A DNA stretch of 64,000 bases, taken from positions 1 through 64,000 of the forward strand of contig NZ_JACJRV010000012.1 of assembly GCF_014697475.1 (NCBI RefSeq), given 5' to 3'. The notes under the pieces are model-generated. The model had not been told where the DNA came from, searched no databases, and saw only the letters and a program-made list of their open reading frames with translations. Positions 17,704 through 27,568 of the stretch are shown here, in pieces; position 1 is the stretch's first letter; each line of letters starts with the position of its first letter. The translations under genes were made by a program, and so were the position numbers. The stretch comes from Nostoc sp. FACHB-152. GTDB taxonomy: Bacteria > Cyanobacteriota > Cyanobacteriia > Cyanobacteriales > Nostocaceae.

Positions 17704-19080
17704 ATGGAAACCGCAGATGTGATTGTCATCGGCAGTGGTCAAGGAGGCATCCCACTAGCGGCTGATTTTGCCAATGAGGGACGTAAAGTTGTCTTATTTG
17801 AGCGAGATGCTTTAGGTGGCAGTTGCATTAACTATGGCTGTACTCCTTCCAAAGCGTTCTTAGCCGCAGCTCATGCCGCAGGGCGATCGCGCCAAGCCCA
17901 AAAATTAGGCATCCACACAGAGGTTACAGTGGATTTTCCGGCTGTCATGGAGCGAGTTCGGGGAATCCGCAGCAGCTTTAATCAGGGAGTTCGCCAGCGA
18001 TTGGAAACTGCTGGTGTCAAAGTCATTTGTGCTGAAGCTGCTTTTGTCGGTGAACGGACAGTCAAAGGTGGAGATGTTACCTTTCAGGCTCCTCTGGTAA
18101 TCATTAACACAGGTACGTCATCGCTGATTCCTGATATTCCCGGACTTGCGGGAACTCCCTACTTAACTAACCGTAACTTCTTTGACTTAAATACCTTACC
18201 ACCCCGTTTATTAGTGATTGGAGCCGGTTATATTGGCTTAGAATTGGGACAAGGACTAGCGCGGTTAGGCAGTCAGACCCACTTAATTGTGCGGGGCGAT
18301 CGCGTCCTGGGACAGGAAGAGTCTGATGTCAGTGAAGTCTTAGCAGAAGCATTAAAGCAAGATGGGATTCAGCTCCACTTTGAAGTCAATGTGAATCACG
18401 TCGCCCACGAGAATAATCTGTTTAATTTAACCCTAAGCAATGGCGAACAACTCCAAGGGGAAGCGTTGCTGGTGGTAATTGGACGTAAACCGAATACCAG
18501 TGCATTAAATGCAGCTGCGAGCGGAATTGAGCTAGACGATCGCGGGTTTGTCAAAATTGATGACCAGTTTCATACCACCTGTGCTGGAGTATATGCAATT
18601 GGCGATGCTGCCAAACAGCCTGCCTTTACTCATGTGTCGTGGGAAGACTATCGCCGCTTAAAAGCAATTTTGTGTGGAGAACACAGAACAAAGAGCGATC
18701 GCGTCCTTGGCTATGCAGTTTACACAGAACCCCAAGTGGGGCGAGTGGGGATGACCTTAGAACAGGCTCAAAAACAAGGCATCAACGCCCGTGCTGTCAC
18801 ATTACCCATGAGTCAAATTGCACGTGCGATCGAGTGGGGGCATGACCTCGGATTTTATCGTATGGTGATTGACAGCGACACAGACAAAATCTTAGGAGCA
18901 ACCCTAGTAGGGTACGAAACTGCTGAACTAGTCCATGTATTTTTAGATTTGATAGAAGCAGGCGCAACTTGGCAGTTATTAGAGCGATCGGTTCACATCC
19001 ATCCTACATACGGTGAAGCTTTACCCAGTCTGGCACGGTTGCTGCTGGGAGAAAATATGCCAGGGTGTCCAAATATGTGA
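17704..19080 (+). CDS. mercuric reductase-like pyridine nucleotide-disulfide oxidoreductase
   Basis: 458 residues. VIVIGSGQGGIPLAADFAN binds FAD, GGSCINYGCTPSKAF holds the redox-active disulfide, and a second GxGxxG region (VIGAGYIGLELGQGLARLG) binds NAD(P)H. The C-terminal dimerisation domain keeps the HxxxxE pair (HPTYGEA). The chain ends MPGCPNM, with one late Cys, but it lacks the N-terminal metal-binding domain of MerA and a Cys pair at the end. It may be a general flavin disulfide reductase rather than a mercury enzyme. Confidence 0.92.
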   Translation: METADVIVIGSGQGGIPLAADFANEGRKVVLFERDALGGSCINYGCTPSKAFLAAAHAAGRSRQAQKLGIHTEVTVDFPAVMERVRGIRSSFNQGVRQRLETAGVKVICAEAAFVGERTVKGGDVTFQAPLVIINTGTSSLIPDIPGLAGTPYLTNRNFFDLNTLPPRLLVIGAGYIGLELGQGLARLGSQTHLIVRGDRVLGQEESDVSEVLAEALKQDGIQLHFEVNVNHVAHENNLFNLTLSNGEQLQGEALLVVIGRKPNTSALNAAASGIELDDRGFVKIDDQFHTTCAGVYAIGDAAKQPAFTHVSWEDYRRLKAILCGEHRTKSDRVLGYAVYTEPQVGRVGMTLEQAQKQGINARAVTLPMSQIARAIEWGHDLGFYRMVIDSDTDKILGATLVGYETAELVHVFLDLIEAGATWQLLERSVHIHPTYGEALPSLARLLLGENMPGCPNM

Positions 19081-19150
19081 AGATGCTTTATTAATCATGC
19101 CAAAATGATGACGACAGATGCGGGCGATCGCCAGAAAGCGAGGGGTAAAA

Positions 19151-19732
19151 TTACTCCTCTACATTAAAATCCACCTTATCGTAAATATCCCCAAGCAAAA
19201 CCTGACAAGGAATAGAAGCAAAACTTAACAGCACATCCGCATCGTCATACTCAGAAAATATCCACTTATTATTTTCTGTTTTGAAATACTGCTCAACGTG
19301 CATTTTATACTGGTCAATCAAAATATATTCTTGAAAGCTGGGAATTGTCCGATAAGCAGCAAACTTTTCATCGCGGTCATAACTTTTAGTGGATTTTGAT
19401 AATACCTCAGCAATAAATACTGGATTAACTAAAGTGTCTCGTCTTCCTTCTTGAAATTCTAAAGGAGTTCTCACCACCATTACATCAGGATAAGTAAGAA
19501 TTCGGCTGTTAGGTATCCATAGACGCTGGTCTGTAACAAAGGCTCGATAAGGCTGACGTTTGAGAAGAAAGTTGATTGTACCACCTAAATTAAGCGCAAT
19601 TTGACTGTGATCTGGTGTTCCGCCTGCCATTTGAATAATTTGCCCATCAATATATTCATGTTTTTCTTCTGAATTAACCTCTAATTCTAGATATTCTTCA
19701 AGCGAATAATAGCGTTGTTCTTGTAGCTGCAT
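19151..19732 (-). CDS. Uma2 family (DUF820) endonuclease-like protein
   Basis: 193 residues with the PD-(D/E)xK-like pattern of Uma2 proteins: YSLEEYLELEV, GGTPDHSQIALNLGG, YPDVMVV then FIAEVLSKSTKSYDRDEKF. These proteins are abundant in filamentous cyanobacteria and are predicted nucleases of unknown biological role. It is a single-gene unit just upstream of a spacer before obgE. Confidence 0.9.
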   Translation of the reverse strand: MQLQEQRYYSLEEYLELEVNSEEKHEYIDGQIIQMAGGTPDHSQIALNLGGTINFLLKRQPYRAFVTDQRLWIPNSRILTYPDVMVVRTPLEFQEGRRDTLVNPVFIAEVLSKSTKSYDRDEKFAAYRTIPSFQEYILIDQYKMHVEQYFKTENNKWIFSEYDDADVLLSFASIPCQVLLGDIYDKVDFNVEE

Positions 19733-19857
19733 AATTCAAAATAATGAGTAATTAACCGCAGATAAACGAGGCAGTGTGTTGGGCGGCTTTGCCGACTTAT
19801 AGCAACTGCCGTGCGATAATTTATCTGAGTATATCTGTTGTTTTGATTTAAGTTAAA

Positions 19858-20886
19858 TTAAATCAACACTTGCTCTGCTTCTACATTATTCATTTGGTCA
19901 AGAATGCCCCAAAGTGCTTGTAACATTGGCTCTAATCCAGTACGAGTCACCGCAGAAATTACAAAAACAGGAGCATAAGAAAGATGATTCAATTGAGTAG
20001 CCAACGCATCTAAATCAACCGTTTCTCTATCAACTGCGTCAATTTTATTCAATGCTAAAATTTGCGGACGCTCTGCTAAACCTCGTCCATAAGCTTCCAA
20101 TTCTTGTTGAATTGTATTGTAATCTCGGATGACATCATCACTAGTGGCATCAATCAAATGTAACAATACCCTTGTGCGTTCAATGTGACGTAAGAAATCA
20201 TGTCCCAACCCTGCACCTTCAGCTGCACCTTCAATTAATCCGGGAATGTCAGCAAAAACTGTACCATCACCACTAGGTTTCCGCACTACACCTAAATTTG
20301 GCACAAGAGTAGTAAAAGGATAATCGGCAATTTTTGGTCGTGCTGCTGATAAAGAAGAAATCAAAGTAGATTTACCTGCATTTGGCAACCCAATAATTCC
20401 AACTTCTGCTAATAACTTCAACTCCAAACGGAGCATTTTGCTTTCCCCTTCTAAACCAGGGAGGGCGTATTCTGGGGCGCGGTTACGGTTGCTTAAAAAA
20501 TATTGATTTCCTAATCCACCTTTACCACCTTTAGCAATTACTAGGGTTTGTTCGGGTTCAATTAAATCACCGATAATTTCCTCAGTTTCCACATCATAAA
20601 TCGCTGTACCGCAGGGAACTTCAATAATTAAATCTTTGCCAGATGCACCAGTACAGTTATTCGGGCCACCTCGACCACCGTTTTCTGCCTTAAAAAGATG
20701 GTTATATTTAAAATCCAATAGGGTTTGGAGATTTTCTACAGCCTTAAAAATTACAGAACCACCCCGTCCGCCATTTCCACCAGAGGGGCCGCCAGCAGGT
20801 ACATATTTCTCTCTACGGAAGGCGACAATACCATCGCCGCCTTTACCTGCTTCAACTTGAATTTCTACTTGGTCAATGAATTTCAT
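19858..20886 (-). CDS. obgE: GTPase ObgE/CgtA
   Basis: 342 residues. The glycine-rich Obg fold occupies residues 1-158 ([31 protein letters not shown]). The GTPase domain follows, with [10 protein letters not shown] (P-loop), [16 protein letters not shown] (switch), and NKID. It associates with the 50S ribosomal subunit and takes part in ribosome assembly and stress control. It lacks the extra C-terminal OCT domain. Essential in most bacteria. Confidence 0.97.
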   Translation of the reverse strand: MKFIDQVEIQVEAGKGGDGIVAFRREKYVPAGGPSGGNGGRGGSVIFKAVENLQTLLDFKYNHLFKAENGGRGGPNNCTGASGKDLIIEVPCGTAIYDVETEEIIGDLIEPEQTLVIAKGGKGGLGNQYFLSNRNRAPEYALPGLEGESKMLRLELKLLAEVGIIGLPNAGKSTLISSLSAARPKIADYPFTTLVPNLGVVRKPSGDGTVFADIPGLIEGAAEGAGLGHDFLRHIERTRVLLHLIDATSDDVIRDYNTIQQELEAYGRGLAERPQILALNKIDAVDRETVDLDALATQLNHLSYAPVFVISAVTRTGLEPMLQALWGILDQMNNVEAEQVLI

Positions 20887-21024
20887 ATTTTTTAGAGTGC
20901 TGAGTTGTGAGTTTTAAATTATAAGTTTTTTAATCAATGATTTATCTTTATTCTCACTTTTTAACTCAGCAACGCCACTTGCTTCAACGGAGGGAACCTC
21001 CGCAACGCAGTGGCTCCTCAGCAC

Positions 21025-21696
21025 TTAAATATATGGCGTAACATCCTCACCGCAGTCATCTGCCAAATAGGAGAGGGCGCGGAAACGTAAACCGACTAGT
21101 TGCTCATAAAGTGGATTAATCTTACATAAAGGTGGTATATGGACAATCTTGCGGCCAAATAAAGTGACATCACGTTCAAAGGGACATTGAGAAGGAATCA
21201 TTTTACATAAGAACCGAGCAACTCTGGGGTCTTGGATATCTAGTCCATCTAACCAGTCGCGCAGGGGGTGAAGTGGATCGTGTGGTATACCTACAGGTAC
21301 GGCTGGGGGTATTACCGCCCAATCTTTGTGTTCTAGGGTATGGCGCAGGGCTTCGATAATATCCTTTGGCTGTTCTAAAACTACACAAAATTTGTGCAGC
21401 AGTTCATCTTCACTAGCAGAATATGTACCATCAGCGATCGCTACCATTACAGCAGTACGTAAAAAATTCTCGGCTGCTGGTGTACCTTTACCCAAAGCTG
21501 CGGCTAATTCCTCTGGTGTAATTACCTCTAAAGACTGCCATTTTAGACTAGGTGCTAATTCTTCTTTAGTGAGACTGGCAATTAATTGCTGTTCATGGTC
21601 ATCAAAGTCACCATCTGCCCAGGCAATTGTTAGCAGTCCACGTAACCAAGCGGCAATTTGTTCGCTACTGTATGGGGATGTAGCAACACTTGTCAT
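21025..21696 (-). CDS. TerB-like and Mo-nitrogenase-C-domain protein
   Basis: 223 residues. The N-terminal half (residues 10-120) resembles a helical TerB-like domain (GLLTIAWADGDFDDHEQQLI, AVMVAIADGTYSASEDELL). The C-terminal half (about 140-223) matches the domain called Mo-dependent nitrogenase C-terminal (LRDWLDGLDIQDPRVARFL, IPSQCPFERDVTLFGRKI, LCKINPLYEQL). In cyanobacteria this second domain occurs in small proteins not tied to nitrogenase. Function unknown. It is next to obgE with a 138-bp gap. Confidence 0.85.
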   Translation of the reverse strand: MTSVATSPYSSEQIAAWLRGLLTIAWADGDFDDHEQQLIASLTKEELAPSLKWQSLEVITPEELAAALGKGTPAAENFLRTAVMVAIADGTYSASEDELLHKFCVVLEQPKDIIEALRHTLEHKDWAVIPPAVPVGIPHDPLHPLRDWLDGLDIQDPRVARFLCKMIPSQCPFERDVTLFGRKIVHIPPLCKINPLYEQLVGLRFRALSYLADDCGEDVTPYI

Positions 21697-22141
21697 ACTT
21701 ACGCCTCAAACTTTTCTCGGTCAATACTAGGCTACCGTGAAGGTAGCTAATTGCACAGTTAGCTAACAGGCTTTTAAGATTTGCTATTTTTTTGACTACA
21801 GGCTTGAAGCGTTAGCTTCCTGATTACACACCTAAAAATCTTGAGAATATTTCTACTTAAATTTGGCTCGATAGCATGAACCTATGTAATGGAGATATTT
21901 ACAAATTTACGGCTTTTGAGTTTTGCAATATCACACTCAAACCATTGAATATGATACATTGGCTACTGCAAATTAATCTCAAATAAGTTGAAATTTATCA
22001 AGAACTATCCTCAATATGTAAGCCTAAGCCAACCTCTATCACCATCAGCAAGGGTTGTTTATCGATATCTTTGCAAAACTGATAGTTAGTTGGAAATTCA
22101 ACAGATGCAGAAATCGAAAATTAGCAATTAAGGTATCAGCA
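21697..22141. other. intergenic region between divergent genes
   Basis: 445 bp with the promoters of two divergent genes. A mildly repetitive stretch (GCTACCGTGAAGGTAGC at 21731) is palindromic. No gene is seen. Confidence 0.5.
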
Positions 22142-23236
22142 ATGTTTTATTTTGGCATTGAGCATGAAGTTGCGTTCTTAAACCAAGAAGGAAAGTTTGC
22201 AGATTTTGACCATACCAAGTTTGCAGACTTCAATCAAATTGTAGAAAAATTACCTACCTACCCCAGCGACTATCCTCAACTGCGTGTAGGTGATGCTGGT
22301 ATTAAAAAAAAGAGATGGTATATCGAAGGTTTTGAAAGATTTGCTGATTCTGATCAACCAATTGATTGTTTAGCTAAAGGTATTGAAATTAGAACCACAA
22401 TACATTCTAGTATTCAAGGTGCAGTGAATGAATTATCAGAAAGTTTCAATTTACTGCGGGAAGTAGCAGCGAGTTATGGTTACTCAGCAGTTTTAGCTAG
22501 TTTTAACCCTTATAAAACTGTTTTTGAACCTCAACCTCCACTAAACGAGTTTGAAATCAAACAACTACAAGCTTATCCCGACGAACAAACCGCTAATATT
22601 TATATGGTTAGCTACGGGCCAGATTTAAATATTTCTGTGGCAGATATGGCGACAGAAGATTTAATTGATATAGGCAAAAAGTTAACTTATTACAGCCCTT
22701 ATATTGTGCCTTTTACTTTTAGTTCTCCTTTTTATAATGGAAGTTTATGGGAAGGGCTTTCAGTCAGAACGTTTATCAGAACAGGAAAACGTTCAGCAAC
22801 ACTAGTTTTTGTTGAAAAGCAAGAACAATTAATTCATAGTGTGCCATCATTAACCAAAGTTGCCCGTATTCCAGCCGAAGTTGGACGTATCGAGTTTAAA
22901 GCTTTTGATAGTTGCGATGACTTTAATATTTATACTGCGTTACTAGCATTATTAAAAGGTTTGGTATTAGACAAAACTTTACAGGGTAGAGCCACTATAC
23001 CCGATGCAAGTTTACATCAGATTTCTGCCAAAGAAGGTTTTGATCATAAAGATATTTTTGCTAACGCCCATAAAGTTTTACAAGCTTCGGAAATAGCCCT
23101 TACTAATGACCCAGATGTTAATTTGCTTACACCATTAAAATTAATGCTGACGAAGCGCAGAAGCAAATCACATGAATTAATAGAAATATTTCAACGGGTA
23201 GGTTCTATAGAAGAGGTGTTACGACAAACTTATTGA
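22142..23236 (+). CDS. GCS2-like carboxylate-amine ligase, putative
   Basis: 364 residues from the ATG 22142. The start FYFGIEHEVAFLNQ and the segment LAKGIEIRTTIHSSIQGAVNEL resemble glutamate-cysteine ligase type 2 and related carboxylate-amine ligases, where the Glu residues bind metal-ATP. RIEFKAFDSCDDFNIY is a further conserved-looking part. The substrate is unknown. It converges with a SAM methyltransferase gene; the pair could act on one product, which I only infer. Confidence 0.7.
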   Translation: MFYFGIEHEVAFLNQEGKFADFDHTKFADFNQIVEKLPTYPSDYPQLRVGDAGIKKKRWYIEGFERFADSDQPIDCLAKGIEIRTTIHSSIQGAVNELSESFNLLREVAASYGYSAVLASFNPYKTVFEPQPPLNEFEIKQLQAYPDEQTANIYMVSYGPDLNISVADMATEDLIDIGKKLTYYSPYIVPFTFSSPFYNGSLWEGLSVRTFIRTGKRSATLVFVEKQEQLIHSVPSLTKVARIPAEVGRIEFKAFDSCDDFNIYTALLALLKGLVLDKTLQGRATIPDASLHQISAKEGFDHKDIFANAHKVLQASEIALTNDPDVNLLTPLKLMLTKRRSKSHELIEIFQRVGSIEEVLRQTY

Positions 23237-23250
23237 CTCGACAAAATTAA

Positions 23251-23286
23251 TGTAGGGTGTGTTACGCCCCAGGCTAACGCACCCTA
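23251..23286. repeat. GTAGGGTGTGTTACG dispersed hairpin
   Basis: TGTAGGGTGTGTTACG pairs with CTAACGCACCCTA across a short loop, between two convergent genes. It may terminate both transcripts. It belongs to the same family as 10836-10919. Confidence 0.6.
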
Positions 23287-23353
23287 AGACTACCAAAAGA
23301 ACTTTATAGTGAATAAACGAGTCAACACATTAATCAAATACAAGTCTTAGATT

Positions 23354-24064
23354 TTATAAACTTGTCATGACTTGAGCTAATTCATTAGATAAATTAGTTG
23401 CCGATATCTGTGATTTTGTAAACAAAACTCCAGCCAAAAAGTAATACTCTCCAGAGTAAAAAGCCATTTTATGTTTTTTTAATTCTTCTATGTGCTTTTT
23501 AACTTTTGGTTCAGAGCTATAGTAACCAAACTGCAAGGGTAAAACGACAAATTTATTCACGCTATAGCCGTTGTCTTCTGCTGTTTTGATGGTACTAATT
23601 GGGTTAGAATAGCTAGAAACTAAAACTAACACATTTTCGTAATCTAAAGATAAAAGCTCGTTGGTAATTGATGCTCCATCTATGCCACCAAATAATAAAG
23701 GCATATAAATATCATCATCTGGGGCAGGAAGATATGGCGGGTTAGCTACTAGATAATTAGCTTGAGGTTTATCAGAGTTAAATAAACAGGAATTATGAAT
23801 AATATATTTATCAGTCAAATTATACTCATCTATTGTTAAACTTGCAGCTTTCCAGGCAGAAGTATTTAATTCATATCCTTGAATTAATCCTTCAAATTGA
23901 TTTCTTAGCAATGAGTTGATTACCGGGCTACCATCGCCAGAACCAAATTCAACAATAGATTCAGGATTTTGACAATCTCTGAGGACAAAATTCTCTAAAC
24001 AGTTGGAATAGAAATTAGATTCTTCTGGGCAAAAAAATACGTCTTTCATGTTAATGTTCTTCAT
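23354..24064 (-). CDS. class I SAM-dependent methyltransferase with NPPY motif
   Basis: 236 residues. VEFGSGDGSPVI is motif I (SAM binding), and ANYLVANPPYLPAPDDD carries the NPPY signature, which in related enzymes orients an amide or amino group for N-methylation (as in PrmC, HemK, RlmF and L11 methylases). The target is unknown. The start may also be the ATG at 24049 (MKDVFFCPEESNF). It is next to the GCS2-like gene, tail to tail. Confidence 0.82.
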   Translation of the reverse strand: MKNINMKDVFFCPEESNFYSNCLENFVLRDCQNPESIVEFGSGDGSPVINSLLRNQFEGLIQGYELNTSAWKAASLTIDEYNLTDKYIIHNSCLFNSDKPQANYLVANPPYLPAPDDDIYMPLLFGGIDGASITNELLSLDYENVLVLVSSYSNPISTIKTAEDNGYSVNKFVVLPLQFGYYSSEPKVKKHIEELKKHKMAFYSGEYYFLAGVLFTKSQISATNLSNELAQVMTSL

Positions 24065-24219
24065 CCTTAAGGTATAATTTATGAAAGAAAAACTAGTATT
24101 GAGCTACATCAAAACAAGCAAAACTTGCTTTAGTGAGCAACTAGTCACTAAAGAAGAATTGGCAGCTAATAATCAATTAAAAATGCAACAAAAGAATTTG
24201 CTATTTTTAATTTTTAGAT

Positions 24220-25335
24220 TTAGGGAATAGATAGAGTAGCTTGTTCAGTTGTCTTTATTGATTGCACAACAGCTTGAGCCGCGCGATCGCTCATTAATTT
24301 CTCTTGGTCATATCCTAGTAATAATTCCCACGCATCATCGGCATACTGTTGGGCTAGAGGTAAAGCTACACTGTCTAACATCCATTGACCGTGACGTTCG
24401 TCTTCTCTAATATGCAGTTCCCAATAACCCATCGCTGCATCTGACAGTTGTAGTCGTTGCGCTGCTGCCAGATAATTTTTATATGCTGCTGGGCCTGCTA
24501 CTTCAAAATAAGTTAATGCGCCGCTATAACGCAGAAAATAACGTTTGCGTTCCGTTGTTAAAAAGTTCTGATTAGCGCAAGCTAAAACTTCCCAAGGTAC
24601 TAAATCAAAATAACCTTCTGGTTCGGTGTTCATACCAAACTCGGCTAACATTTGGGCAAAGAATGTTGAGTGCTTCCGGGATAACCGCCCATTGCCGTAT
24701 TCTTCTAATAGTACACGCACCAAAGTACACTGTACTTCATTCGCCGCACCGCCTAAAATCCGCGACAGGCGACTACCTTCAACTAAGCCATCAAATGAAC
24801 CAATAGCTAATAAATGACGATAGCCTACCTCACTCATCTGCTCTCGAATGTAGCGACTTTCGGGTGATAATGGCGGTTCTAAATCGGCGGCGGCGCGTTC
24901 AATTAGTGCTTGTTTAACATTTAATTTTTGTAGTGCTGGGACATCAATTTGAGCTAATTCCCAAGCTTGCCAAGCAGCTTCAATTTGATTACGACAGCAA
25001 CTTAAATAAAGCGATCGCTCATTATCATAATTACGCAAATCATCGTACCAAAATAGCTTCAGCCGATTAATCCAATATAATATTCGCTGAAGAAACAGGT
25101 GAGCGCGATCGTCACCATTGCTATTTTCATAGGCAGCTTTAATAGCTGTAGAGATTGCTTGTTCAACCTCTCTGGCTTTCGCTGCTTCCTGATTCAGTTG
25201 ATTATCTAAATCATTTATTGCCAGTAGTTCTAAAAATAGCTGTTCAGCACGGTCGTATTGAATATTTTTCTCCTTAGCTTGTGGAATATCTACCACAGCC
25301 TCAAAGTTAGGTAATGTAACTATATTGCTTTGCAT
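24220..25335 (-). CDS. heme-oxygenase-like diiron protein, iron-containing redox enzyme family
   Basis: 371 residues, mostly helical. The C-terminal half carries the pattern of heme-oxygenase-like diiron oxidases: EEYGNGRLSRKHSTFF (E and H), AGPAAYKNYL, and LHIREDERHGQWMLDSV (E, D, H). Members include UndA-like and CADD-like oxidases acting on fatty or amino acids. The N-terminal half (residues 1-180) is a helical extension I do not recognise. The substrate is unknown. It lies alone, 156 bp from the methyltransferase gene. Confidence 0.82.
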   Translation of the reverse strand: MQSNIVTLPNFEAVVDIPQAKEKNIQYDRAEQLFLELLAINDLDNQLNQEAAKAREVEQAISTAIKAAYENSNGDDRAHLFLQRILYWINRLKLFWYDDLRNYDNERSLYLSCCRNQIEAAWQAWELAQIDVPALQKLNVKQALIERAAADLEPPLSPESRYIREQMSEVGYRHLLAIGSFDGLVEGSRLSRILGGAANEVQCTLVRVLLEEYGNGRLSRKHSTFFAQMLAEFGMNTEPEGYFDLVPWEVLACANQNFLTTERKRYFLRYSGALTYFEVAGPAAYKNYLAAAQRLQLSDAAMGYWELHIREDERHGQWMLDSVALPLAQQYADDAWELLLGYDQEKLMSDRAAQAVVQSIKTTEQATLSIP

Positions 25336-25588
25336 GGAATATTAGATAGCTTTGCCAAAGAGTGAAAATATTTTCATCTCTAATATCTAAATTTCCATAT
25401 TTAAGCTTTCTTTACTTCTTTCTAGAGTTATAAAGATATATTAACTCTAGAGACGCAGAAATTGATTCAGTCTAAAAATTTTTCTACTTCTTGCATTATC
25501 TTTTTCTATTTCTCAATCTTTAATTTAGAGAAAAAGCTTTTGTTCTTTCACATTACCTCAATGTAAAAATCAAGTTTTTGACAGCTTA

Positions 25589-27427
25589 CTACTGTGGTGT
25601 TTCTCCGACAGAATTCATATCTTGATGTGGCGGAATCTGTTCTAAAGGAATTAATGTTTCCATTACCGATTTAACAATTGGTGCAGCAACCGTAGAACCA
25701 TAAGCGTTTTCACCTTTCGGCTCATCGACTATCGCCAAAATGACATAACGCGGAGCTTCCACTGGTAAAACTGCTACGAAACTTGTAATTCTAGCACCAG
25801 GGATATAACCACCATTGGGGCTAGCTTTTTGGGCTGTGCCTGTTTTACCCCCAATGCGATAACCTTTAATTTTTGAAGGTTTACCAGTACCTTCAGAAAC
25901 GACAGTTTCCATCATTTCCACAACTGCTTGGGTGGTTTTAGGGGAGAAAATCTGACGTGGCGCAGGGAGCGTCGGTGAATAATGGATTTTGCCTTGGCTA
26001 TCAACTAGCCCCTGAACTACATGAGGTGTAACTAATTTTCCCCCATTAGCCAAAGCTCCGTGCAGTTGTACTAGTTGTAATGGTGTGAGCGAAAAACCTT
26101 GGCCAAAAGATGCTGTGGCGGGTTCAATTGGCGAAGAAATAAACTGTTGTTGACCTTTAAGGGAACCACTGACTCCGAAAGGCAAATCTGTTTCTAGGGG
26201 TTGCCCTAAACCCAGACGTTCTAGCCAAGTGTAATAAATCGATGGTCGCATTCTTTGGATGATTTGTACCATCCCGATGTTGCTGGAATTTTGCAGAATT
26301 TGAGCAATATTAATCCGCCCGTAACCATTGTGTTGGGCATTTCTAATTACACGGTCAGCGACTTTAATATAACCAGGGTCATTAAATGTATCATCTGGTT
26401 TAATGACACTATTTTCTAATGCGATCGCCACATTCAATGGCTTAAAAGTTGAGCCTGGTTCATAAAGATCTGCCACTGTCCAGTTTTTGAACAAGTCAAT
26501 TTTCGCTTTGCCGTATTCATTAGGGTCATAGGTAGGCTGAGATACAAGCGTTAGTAAAGAACCATCTAACGCATCCATGACAATTACCGCTCCACGTTTG
26601 GCGCGAAATTTCTGCATCTGTTCTTTAAGAGCGGTGCGCGCCGCCCTTTGCAGACGAGTATCAATAGTTAGTTGCAGTTGCAAATCATCAGAATGCAGAA
26701 AACCATCAGAGGCAGTATCTGGCATGAAAGTCCCGTTACCAGAACGCATCAACCGTACTTTCTGTACAGAACGTTCTAGCAACTTTTCTTGGCTGTATTC
26801 TACTCCCGCCTGACCACGACGGTCTAAATCGACGTAACCCACAAGATCGGATGTTAAATCTCCCTGTGGGTATAAGCGAGAGTATTTAGGAGTTAATTCT
26901 AAACCGTTTAAACGCAAAGCAGTCACGCGATCAGCGATTTCTTCTGGCAGGTTTGGAACCAGGATAATTCCACTTTTGCGGCTTTGAAATATCTTAACTA
27001 AATCAGCTGCATCTTTATCTATAACTGGCCCTAACTTTTGGGCTATTTCTTCATTAGACTTGTCAAATAACTTGGGATGGGCATAAACAGTATATACAGG
27101 CCGGTCAACAGCCAAAACAATGTTATTGCGATCGATTACTAAGCGACGAGGCACAAAAGGACGCAAACTCACCATTTGTTGATTACGCGCCCTCTGGGTT
27201 AATTTTTCTCCTTGAAGAATTTGTAAATTATATAAATTCACAGCTAGACCTAACCCAGATGCTATTAATATGCCCCATACAATCAACAGTCTGACTTTAC
27301 TGCTTTTTATGGGTTCTTGTTTATTAGGGTTAAGCTTGCCCATCAATTCTTGTTTGGACACTTTCTGCCGCTTTGTCACTGCTGGGCGGGAGTTTTTGAA
27401 TTTTAATCTACTTGATGACTTCTGCAT
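25589..27427 (-). CDS. ftsI: penicillin-binding protein FtsI (PBP3, septal transpeptidase)
   Basis: 612 residues. A membrane anchor at about 45-67 (VRLLIVWGILIASGLGLAVN), a dimerisation domain, and a transpeptidase domain follow. The STFK active site (GSTFKPLN) is near residue 326, SSN in QNSSNIGMV, and KTGTAQ near 527. It cross-links septal peptidoglycan. The upstream gene on the same strand encodes an FtsL-like protein; the cluster matches the cell-wall order in other bacteria. A tandem repeat separates the two genes. Confidence 0.95.
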   Translation of the reverse strand: MQKSSSRLKFKNSRPAVTKRQKVSKQELMGKLNPNKQEPIKSSKVRLLIVWGILIASGLGLAVNLYNLQILQGEKLTQRARNQQMVSLRPFVPRRLVIDRNNIVLAVDRPVYTVYAHPKLFDKSNEEIAQKLGPVIDKDAADLVKIFQSRKSGIILVPNLPEEIADRVTALRLNGLELTPKYSRLYPQGDLTSDLVGYVDLDRRGQAGVEYSQEKLLERSVQKVRLMRSGNGTFMPDTASDGFLHSDDLQLQLTIDTRLQRAARTALKEQMQKFRAKRGAVIVMDALDGSLLTLVSQPTYDPNEYGKAKIDLFKNWTVADLYEPGSTFKPLNVAIALENSVIKPDDTFNDPGYIKVADRVIRNAQHNGYGRINIAQILQNSSNIGMVQIIQRMRPSIYYTWLERLGLGQPLETDLPFGVSGSLKGQQQFISSPIEPATASFGQGFSLTPLQLVQLHGALANGGKLVTPHVVQGLVDSQGKIHYSPTLPAPRQIFSPKTTQAVVEMMETVVSEGTGKPSKIKGYRIGGKTGTAQKASPNGGYIPGARITSFVAVLPVEAPRYVILAIVDEPKGENAYGSTVAAPIVKSVMETLIPLEQIPPHQDMNSVGETPQ

Positions 27428-27448
27428 CGGCTGAGTCCTTTGTTATTT

Positions 27449-27508
27449 GTCATTAGTCAAAAGTCAATAGTCATTAGTCAAAAGTCAATAGTCATTGGTC
27501 AAAGGTCA
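27449..27508. repeat. 21-bp short tandem repeat, three copies
   Basis: Three units of GTCATTAGTCAAAAGTCAAT type (21 bp), the last shortened. This is a common cyanobacterial intergenic repeat, located between the FtsL-like and ftsI genes. Confidence 0.75.
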
Positions 27509-27568
27509 TTTGTTATTCTCCCTTGTCTCCCTCTGCCCCCCTGCTCCTCTGCATTCATCACGAAGTCT

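Noticed and set aside
17704-19080. True mercury-resistance MerA
   Set aside because: It lacks the N-terminal HMA domain and the C-terminal Cys pair, and no mer genes are nearby.
27449-27508. A regulatory site before ftsI
   Set aside because: It is a common cyanobacterial short tandem repeat with no sign of function.
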